Origin: Gammaproteobacteria bacterium
Lineage (GTDB): Bacteria; Pseudomonadota; Gammaproteobacteria; Pseudomonadales; Pseudomonadaceae
DNA: 7,085 bases
Direction of reading: 5' to 3'
NCBI GenBank assembly: GCA_012513235.1
Contig: JAAZCO010000185.1
Coordinates: forward strand, 1-7,085
The notes below the pieces were generated by a model. The model did no database searches and was not told the origin of the DNA. It worked only from the letters and a program-made list of their open reading frames with translations. This document shows positions 5,593-7,085 of the stretch, piece after piece (position 1 is the stretch's first letter; each line of letters begins with the position of its first letter). The position numbers were made by a program, and so were the translations under genes.

Positions 5593-6972
5593 TTACAAAC
5601 CTAAGCGTCGCGCTGCTTCAGGCCCAAAGTCACCGGACTTAATCTTGCCCGTATTCAAGCTATAAGCTGACTTTTGCTCATTCACCAGGTTAAACGCTAG
5701 GTATGAGCCGGCTAACAAATCATGGTACAAGCCCACACCTGCCTGCCAGGTCTGCGCCTCATAGGCGTAGAAGTAGTTAATCATCGATGTACGCCACAAC
5801 TGACCACGGGCATCATAATTCTCACCCATTAGCATCAGCATGCTGTCTTCATCCACATACATGCGGCGCTTGCCATACAAGTGACGGTAACCATCTTTGA
5901 GCTTACCTTCCAATACCCATACGCGATGCAACTCATAACGCATATGTTCTGGATTAGCATGACCTTTGGTCAGCAACTCATCATAGGAGATGTCTTTGCT
6001 GTGAATACCATAGGCGTTGTACGGCACGTACATTTCTTGCTTACCAACGATGTCCCAGTTGTAACGCACACCTGAGCCGTTGAAAATACGTACTTCGTCA
6101 ACCGTAATAGAGCCACCACTGCCGGGGAACTGCATATCAAAGCCATACTCAGGTGCCTGACGTACACGACGGGTACCTGGGTCATAGCGCCAGCTCTGAC
6201 GCGGCTCGGCCTTATGGTTAAAGTACTCAAGACCGGTATTAACTTCACCACGATCACGCTGCGGCAAGTTGGTCTGGTTTAAGAAATAAGCAGAAGGACC
6301 TGTGGTTGGGCCTTCATTACCCGGTTTGAGAAACAACGCCAAGTTGGCGGATTTTAATTGACCATGGCTGCGGCTGCCATCGGCCAACACATACATGTTG
6401 TCCGACACCAACTCTTCACTCCACGGACGGTAGGTAAAGAAGGACGAGGTCCATAACAACTCTAAACCCGTTTTCGGGAATGGAAAGGCAATACCACCGG
6501 TGGTGGCATCAATGCCTTCACCGTCATCCACAAGCTTGGCATTTTTAGCATTCTTCAACGTCACCTCACACACAGAATCCGGAAAACGGAAATCGCGGTG
6601 TGATGGATAAATTGGCATGTTGAAAGTATCTGGGTACTTCGCAAATAACGCTAACTGGCCTTCGGATAACTTATCTTTATGCTCTGCTAAGTTAGCGGCA
6701 GTAATCACAAATAAAGGCTTTTCACCGGCATAGGGATCAATCGGGTGCTCACCCGTACCTTTAAAATCAACATGATCAGGCGCGCCCAGCCACTTACCGC
6801 TCCACTCGGGAATGGTACCGGCAGCGTTACCGGCTTTTTCTGCACCAACGCAAGTCAGATCTTTGCCCAAGCGCTGAATTTCTGCTTCAGTGGCTGCCTG
6901 CGCTGTACCAGCGAGCAAGCCCCCGACGGCTGTGACAAGCAGCAGCCTTTTTAAAGTATGTGTATAAGACAT
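5593..6972 (-). CDS. DUF1329 family periplasmic/outer-membrane-associated protein
   Basis: A 459-residue protein, the normal length of DUF1329 (PF07044). It has a clear signal peptide: basic MSYTHTLKR, hydrophobic LLLVTAVGGLLAG, and cleavage expected after TAQA at residue 26. The mature N-terminus carries the family hallmark LTCVGAEKAGNAAGTIPEW (39-57; the common form is LTPxGAExAGNxDGTIPxW). C41 replaces the usual proline, and C135 is another cysteine, so a disulphide is possible. The rest is rich in Tyr/Trp/Phe and expected to be beta-rich, as in LolA/LolB-like lipid carriers. Family members sit beside DUF1302 proteins, RND exporters and BNR/YCF48-type proteins in clusters for hydrophobic compounds; a role in moving lipids or hydrophobic substrates across the envelope is inferred, and no biochemical activity is established that I know of. 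It starts 17 nt after the DUF1302 stop, with GAGG (6981-6978) 5 nt before the ATG, and is followed by its own terminator. Confidence 0.9.
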   Translation of the reverse strand: MSYTHTLKRLLLVTAVGGLLAGTAQAATEAEIQRLGKDLTCVGAEKAGNAAGTIPEWSGKWLGAPDHVDFKGTGEHPIDPYAGEKPLFVITAANLAEHKDKLSEGQLALFAKYPDTFNMPIYPSHRDFRFPDSVCEVTLKNAKNAKLVDDGEGIDATTGGIAFPFPKTGLELLWTSSFFTYRPWSEELVSDNMYVLADGSRSHGQLKSANLALFLKPGNEGPTTGPSAYFLNQTNLPQRDRGEVNTGLEYFNHKAEPRQSWRYDPGTRRVRQAPEYGFDMQFPGSGGSITVDEVRIFNGSGVRYNWDIVGKQEMYVPYNAYGIHSKDISYDELLTKGHANPEHMRYELHRVWVLEGKLKDGYRHLYGKRRMYVDEDSMLMLMGENYDARGQLWRTSMINYFYAYEAQTWQAGVGLYHDLLAGSYLAFNLVNEQKSAYSLNTGKIKSGDFGPEAARRLGL

Positions 6973-6989
6973 AATGGCCTCGAAGCTAT

Positions 6990-7085
6990 TTAGAATGTGT
7001 ATTTTAAGTTAATGGCAAGGTGGTCACGGTCAGCCATCAGGCGGCCTTGATTGATACTGGCTGAAGACAAGAAGTTAACCAGCGT
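6990..7085 (-). CDS. DUF1302 family outer-membrane protein, last 31 codons (5' end beyond the window)
   Basis: Reading the - strand from the right edge gives an open frame of 31 codons ending in TAA (6992-6990). Its end, GRLMADRDHLAINLKYTF, is the C-terminal beta-strand of an outer-membrane barrel, with the terminal Phe recognised by the BAM assembly machinery and alternating polar/hydrophobic residues. Together with the DUF1329 gene directly downstream this identifies DUF1302 (PF06980), whose members are about 550-700 residues and almost always paired with DUF1329. The frame is too short for routine gene calling, but the end signature and gene order make the call fairly safe. Presumed role: an outer-membrane channel or porin-like protein for hydrophobic compounds. 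Confidence 0.78.
   Translation of the reverse strand, partial: TLVNFLSSASINQGRLMADRDHLAINLKYTF

Noticed and set aside
5970..6257. A 95-codon frame on the - strand inside DUF1329
   Set aside because: Same strand but different frame from a gene with signal peptide and family hallmark; the composition is not protein-like.
1..7085. CRISPR array, tRNA/rRNA gene, insertion sequence, phage attachment site
   Set aside because: No regularly spaced repeats, tRNA-like cloverleaf, transposase motif or terminal inverted repeats with target duplications were seen.

Overview
This window looks like part of a catabolic gene cluster from a Gram-negative bacterium, most likely a gammaproteobacterium. The evidence is the pair of envelope proteins of the DUF1302 and DUF1329 families (known mainly from proteobacteria), Sec-type signal peptides, closely packed operons, Rho-independent terminators and base composition near 50% GC. 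The genus cannot be set from this sequence alone.

Layout from left to right. A + strand gene enters from the left edge and ends at 746; it is the C-terminal half of an FAD/NAD(P)-dependent oxidoreductase of the old-yellow-enzyme/2,4-dienoyl-CoA reductase type. A near-perfect hairpin with T-runs on both strands (764-795) separates it from everything else, which lies on the - strand. Read in the direction of transcription, the first - strand unit comes in from the right edge: the last 31 codons of a DUF1302 outer-membrane protein, then, 17 nt later, a complete DUF1329 periplasmic protein (6972-5593), closed by a strong terminator (5531-5570). Second comes a stretch rich in palindromes (5287-5530) leading to a small gene (5286-5104) for a 60-residue exported peptide, followed by a 13-bp RNA hairpin (5051-5082) that pairs fully only in the - strand transcript. 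Third is a tight three-gene operon: two different acyl-CoA dehydrogenases (4904-3714 and 3704-2556) and a class I acyl-CoA ligase (2544-868). The intergenic gaps are 9 and 11 nt, and the ribosome binding sites overlap the upstream stop codons.

The genes can work together as follows. DUF1302/DUF1329 proteins would handle a hydrophobic substrate at the outer membrane. The ligase would activate a carboxylic acid to its CoA thioester. The two dehydrogenases probably form one mixed enzyme that introduces a double bond, and the flavin oxidoreductase may reduce an enoyl or dienoyl intermediate. Paired unequal acyl-CoA dehydrogenases are typical of steroid side-chain oxidation, so a steroid, bile acid or similar bulky hydrophobic acid is a reasonable substrate guess; this is inference, since no ring-degrading gene is in the window.

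The least explained parts are the 60-residue exported peptide with two cysteines and the palindrome-rich DNA upstream of it.
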